Assembly (NCBI GenBank): GCA_964489425.1
Contig: CAZAYP010000110.1
Span: forward strand, 1-14,847
Length of the DNA: 14,847 nucleotides
DNA from: CAZAYP01 sp964489425 [NCBI: uncultured Verrucomicrobiota bacterium]
Lineage (GTDB): Bacteria > Verrucomicrobiota > Kiritimatiellia > RZYC01
Direction: 5' to 3'
Translations under genes and position numbers: made by a program
Notes under the pieces: model-generated
Seen by the model: the letters and a program-made list of their open reading frames with translations, nothing else
The model's database searches: none
Told to the model about the DNA's origin: nothing
Shown here: positions 12,433-14,847 of the stretch, piece by piece
Numbering within the stretch: position 1 is the first letter of the stretch
Layout: every line of letters begins with the position of its first letter

Positions 12433-13069
12433 CCACTTTCTGATCGGGTTCATCGCCAGCTTCGTGGGCGCGCTGCCCCTGGGCATGCTCAACCTCACCG
12501 CCATGGACCTGGCGCTGCATGGCCGGTTCCGCGAGGTGCTCAAGTTCGCCGCCGGCGTGGTGCTGGTGGAAACCGTCCAAGTCATGGTCGCCCTGGGCGG
12601 CAGCGCCTGGCTGACCGCGCGCCCGCTGGTCGATGCCTTGATCCAAGTGACTGCCGTGCCCCTGTTCGTGGGCCTGGCCCTCATGTACTTCGCGCACGGC
12701 CAGCAGACCCGGCGCACGCCGCTGGCCGCGCCCAAGCCCACCCTGCCGGCGTTCGCCAAGGGGCTAATCCTCTCGGCGCTCAACATGTTGGCGATCCCGT
12801 TCTGGCTGTTCTACACGTCGTACTTTCACGGCGCGGGTTGGATCGCCTACCACCCCGCGACCATGACGCTGTTCGTGATCGGGATTGCCGCGGGCACCGC
12901 GGCCACGCTGGTCATGTTCGGCCTGCTCAGCCGCGGCGCCGGCCGCCGGATGCGCTGGCTGAGGGTCTGGAGCAAGGACCTGGTGGCTTTCTTTTTTCTC
13001 TGCCTGGCGGCGGCCCAGGCCGTGCGGCTGTGGTATGCGCCAGAGCTGATCGCCCGCCTGCTGCGCTGA
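12419..13069 (+). CDS. LysE/RhtB-type amino-acid exporter
   Basis: This 216-residue integral membrane protein has about six hydrophobic helices (near residues 4-27, 40-63, 72-92, 108-131, 143-165 and 182-203). The N-terminus, FLIGFIASFVGALPLGMLNL, fits the LysE family hallmark (G-x3-S/G-x-PPGP-N): here the central motif is GALPLGMLN, with the double Pro reduced to PLG. LysE-type proteins export lysine, threonine, homoserine lactone or other small amino compounds by proton antiport. The start at 12419 begins directly with the first helix; an upstream in-frame ATG (12344) would add a low-complexity tail read from the previous gene. The 14-base overlap with the ATP-grasp gene suggests joint expression, and the pair may make and export an amide or peptide product (inference). 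It converges on hypD. Confidence 0.75.
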   Translation: MIYLSHFLIGFIASFVGALPLGMLNLTAMDLALHGRFREVLKFAAGVVLVETVQVMVALGGSAWLTARPLVDALIQVTAVPLFVGLALMYFAHGQQTRRTPLAAPKPTLPAFAKGLILSALNMLAIPFWLFYTSYFHGAGWIAYHPATMTLFVIGIAAGTAATLVMFGLLSRGAGRRMRWLRVWSKDLVAFFFLCLAAAQAVRLWYAPELIARLLR

Positions 13070-13239
13070 TAGCGGCCCGCCTCCGCGGCCTGCATTTTCT
13101 ACGTTCACACGGGCCGGGTGCCCCGCGCCACGCGTCTTCCTGCGCCGCTGGAAGAAATCGTTCCGTCGAAGCCGGCCGGGCGTGTCAACCGACCAATCGC
13201 CAGCGCGGGCTGGCAGGCCCGCCGGATCCGGGGCGCAAC
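13070..13239. other. Convergent intergenic region between the lysE-like gene and hypD
   Basis: This 170-bp stretch lies between two convergent genes. A GCGGGC/GCCCGC hairpin (13205-13222) is present but has no T run on either side, so no intrinsic terminator could be assigned. No gene was recognised. Confidence 0.5.
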
Positions 13240-14337
13240 TCAGCGCGCGTAGCGGTAGTGCGCGGCGCAGCTGCCCTCGGAGCTGACCATGCAGGGGCCC
13301 ACCGGGTGGGCGGGCGTGCAGGCCTGCCCGAACAAGGCGCATCCCGGGGGGGCGATCCGCCCCTTGAGCACGTCGCCGCACCGGCACCCCGGCGGCGGCC
13401 GGCCGCCCGCCACGGCCACGCCGAACTTGCGCGCGGCATCGAACGCCGCGAACTCCGGCCGCAGCGCCAGGCCGCTGGCCGGCAGCCGGCCGAGTCCCCG
13501 CCAGACGGCGTCCACCGGCTCCAGGTAATCCGCCATGAGCCGGAGAATGACCGGGTTGCCCGCCGGCCGGACGACCCGGCCATACTGGTTGTCCACTCGC
13601 AGGTCCCCGGATTCGAGCTGCTGCAGGATGCCGTCCAGGCCCAGCAGAATGTCCAGCGGCTCGAAGCCGGCGATCACGCACGGCACCCGGTAGCGCGCCA
13701 CGATCGGCGCGTAGGCCGCGGCGCCGATCACTGCGCTGACGTGGGCCGGGCACAGGAACGCGTGCAGTTTCAGGTCCGGGTCCTCCATGAGCGCCTGCAG
13801 GGCGGGCAGGACCAGCTTGAACGCCGTGAGCACCGCGAGGTTGCGCGCGGCGGACCGGCGGGCGGCATCCACCAGGCTCAGCACCGGCCCGACGGTGGTC
13901 TCGAACCCGATGCCCAGGAACACCACCTCGTCGACCGGGTGCTGCCGGGCCAGGTCGAGCGCCTCGAGCGGGGAGTAGCCCACGTGCACCCGGGCGCCCT
14001 CCGCCCGGCACTGCGCGAGCGTGCCGGCGGAACCGGGAACGGGCAGCAGATCGCCGAACGTGACCACCCGGCAGCCGCGGCGGGCCAGGGCGATGGCGGC
14101 GTCGATGTAGCCGGCATCGGTCACGCACACCGGGCAGCCCGGCCCGCTGATCAGCTCCACGTGGCCGGGCAGCACGCTGCGGATGCCGTAGCGGCCGATG
14201 GCCATGGTGTGCGTGCCGCAGACCTCCATGATGCGGATCGCGGGCCGGCGCGCGCGCAGCCCCTCCGCCCGTTGCCGGATGCGGGCCGCCAGCGCCGCGG
14301 CGGCGGCCGGGTTGCGGAACCCGTCGAGGTAGTTCAT
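13240..14337 (-). CDS. hypD: [NiFe]-hydrogenase maturation protein HypD
   Basis: This 365-residue cytoplasmic iron-sulphur protein works with HypC as the scaffold on which the Fe(CN)2CO group of [NiFe]-hydrogenase is assembled. Diagnostic motifs are MEVCGTHTMAIGRYGIR with C40, SGPGCPVCVTD with C68 and C71 (equivalent to the E. coli HypD Cys 41, 69 and 72), GIGFETT, CPAHVSAVIG and AGFEPLDILLG. The Cys-rich C-terminus (GCRCGDVLKG, PPGCALFGQAC, GPCMVSSEGSCAAHY) holds the [4Fe-4S] cluster ligands. The length is normal. Its ATG overlaps the hypC stop in an ATGA (14334-14337). An upstream in-frame ATG at 14568 only reads hypC out of frame, so 14337 is the start. hypE does not follow. Confidence 0.95.
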   Translation of the reverse strand: MNYLDGFRNPAAAAALAARIRQRAEGLRARRPAIRIMEVCGTHTMAIGRYGIRSVLPGHVELISGPGCPVCVTDAGYIDAAIALARRGCRVVTFGDLLPVPGSAGTLAQCRAEGARVHVGYSPLEALDLARQHPVDEVVFLGIGFETTVGPVLSLVDAARRSAARNLAVLTAFKLVLPALQALMEDPDLKLHAFLCPAHVSAVIGAAAYAPIVARYRVPCVIAGFEPLDILLGLDGILQQLESGDLRVDNQYGRVVRPAGNPVILRLMADYLEPVDAVWRGLGRLPASGLALRPEFAAFDAARKFGVAVAGGRPPPGCRCGDVLKGRIAPPGCALFGQACTPAHPVGPCMVSSEGSCAAHYRYAR

Positions 14338-14570
14338 GGCTGGCCGGCCTGCCAGCCGGCGGCCAACTCGGCGAACAGCCGCAGGCGCTGGTCCGCCTCG
14401 GCGGCGTCCAGCTTCTCGATGGCAAACCCGGCATGGACGATGACGTAGTCGCCCGGCCGCGGGTCGGTCACCAGCGAGAGGTTGACCCGCGCGGTGTTGC
14501 CGTCGAACTCCAGCTGGCCCGATCCATCCGGGTCCACGCTGAGGATGCGCATCGGGATGGCCAGGCACAT
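14334..14570 (-). CDS. hypC: [NiFe]-hydrogenase maturation chaperone HypC
   Basis: This 78-residue HypC/HybG-family chaperone begins MCLAIPMRI with the essential Cys2 that binds the iron and contacts the hydrogenase large-subunit precursor. The second family motif, GDYVIVHAGFAIEKLD, is intact. HypC carries the Fe(CN)2CO unit assembled with HypD to the hydrogenase large subunit. AAGGAGG seven bases upstream sets the start. The gene begins one base after the hypF stop and overlaps hypD by four bases, so hypF, hypC and hypD form one tightly coupled unit. Confidence 0.95.
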   Translation of the reverse strand: MCLAIPMRILSVDPDGSGQLEFDGNTARVNLSLVTDPRPGDYVIVHAGFAIEKLDAAEADQRLRLFAELAAGWQAGQP

Positions 14571-14571
14571 G

Positions 14572-14847
14572 TCAGGTCCTCCTTGTTTCGTTGGCGCCGG
14601 CGCCCGCCACCACGGCCTGGCCCAGCGCCACGCCGCCATCGTTGGGCGGCACCCGGCGGGGCAGGTACACCCGCAGGCCGCGCGCCTCCAGGATGGCGGC
14701 GAGATCGTCCACGAGCAGGCGGTTCATGAACACGCCGCCGGTGAGCACCACGTCGCGGCAGGCGGTGGCGGCCAGGGCGTACTCCACCATGGCCGCGCCG
14801 GCGCGCGCCGCGGCCGCGCGGAACGCCCGCGCCAGGCGTGGCTGCGC
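14572..14847 (-). CDS. hypF: Carbamoyltransferase HypF, C-terminal part (gene continues beyond the window)
   Basis: The last 91 residues of HypF are visible; the 5' part lies past the window edge. HypF uses carbamoyl phosphate and ATP to carbamoylate the C-terminal Cys of HypE, the source of the cyanide ligands of [NiFe]-hydrogenase. Family motifs seen are VVLTGGVFMNRLLVDDL and RRVPPNDGGVALGQAVV, both from the C-terminal Kae1/TobZ-like domain. The upstream ARAFRAAAARAGAAMVEYAL fits the preceding helix. The first gene of the visible hyp unit, it ends one base before hypC. Confidence 0.93.
   Translation of the reverse strand, partial: AQPRLARAFRAAAARAGAAMVEYALAATACRDVVLTGGVFMNRLLVDDLAAILEARGLRVYLPRRVPPNDGGVALGQAVVAGAGANETRRT
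14578..14584 (-). promoter_or_regulatory. Shine-Dalgarno site of hypC inside the hypF 3' end
   Basis: On the minus strand, AAGGAGG lies 7 bases before the hypC ATG (14568-14570). It overlaps the last codons of hypF and decides the hypC start. Confidence 0.8.

Noticed and set aside
13183-13188. Minus-strand TTGACA as a promoter -35
   Set aside because: No acceptable -10 lies 16-18 bases downstream, and it points into the 3' end of a convergent gene.
13205-13222. Intrinsic terminator for hypD or the lysE-like gene
   Set aside because: The GC hairpin has no T run on either strand.
12838-14448. Plus-strand open frame of 536 codons over hypD
   Set aside because: It is antisense to HypD, has no recognisable domain and crosses two real genes.

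Overview
The window is GC-rich bacterial chromosome. No rRNA, tRNA, CRISPR array or transposase was recognised. Three traits suggest the PVC superphylum (Verrucomicrobiota/Kiritimatiellota/Lentisphaerota side): a secreted Thr-Pro-rich protein with an '[13 protein letters not shown]' type domain, a surface-protein C-terminus of the 'WPADHLGWILQIQTN...FYRL' type, and intergenic arrays of TTTTCCA..TGGAAAA palindromes. This placement is inference from recalled family patterns, not from a search.

Layout. (1) 121-870 (+) encodes a small secreted protein with a Thr/Pro-rich tail. (2) 896-1033 (-) is a decayed C-terminal remnant of a Kre9/KNH-like (Ser-Thr-rich) surface protein. (3) 1091-2584 (+) encodes a CheA-type histidine kinase that lacks the CheW-like P5 domain. 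It converges, with overlapping stop codons, on (4) 2581-3846 (-), a UraA-type uracil/xanthine permease. (5) 3847-4839 is a gene-poor junkyard: a second C-terminal surface-protein remnant (about 4045-4495, -), repeated intergenic elements, and a promoter. (6) 4840-9345 (+) is a large secreted RHS/YD-repeat protein. A striking array of four palindromes spaced exactly 31 bp apart lies in its 5' end. (7) 9467-13069 (+) is a tight operon: TauA-like binding protein, TauB-like ATPase, an ATP-grasp ligase-like protein and a LysE-type exporter. It has one clear promoter and no ABC permease gene. (8) 13240-14847 (-) holds hypD, hypC and the 3' end of hypF, the [NiFe]-hydrogenase maturation genes, which run in from beyond the window edge.

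Promoters follow a consistent TTGAYN-16/17 bp-TANNNT pattern. For the genes at 121 and 1091 the -10 element lies 7-10 bases before the ATG, so those mRNAs are probably leaderless. uraA, the tauA-like gene and hypC have classical Shine-Dalgarno sites, so both modes of initiation seem to be used.

The most promising observations are the helically phased 31-bp palindrome array at the rhs start, the permease-less TauAB/ATP-grasp/LysE operon, the P5-less CheA-like kinase with no chemotaxis neighbours, and the two C-terminal-only remnants of surface proteins.
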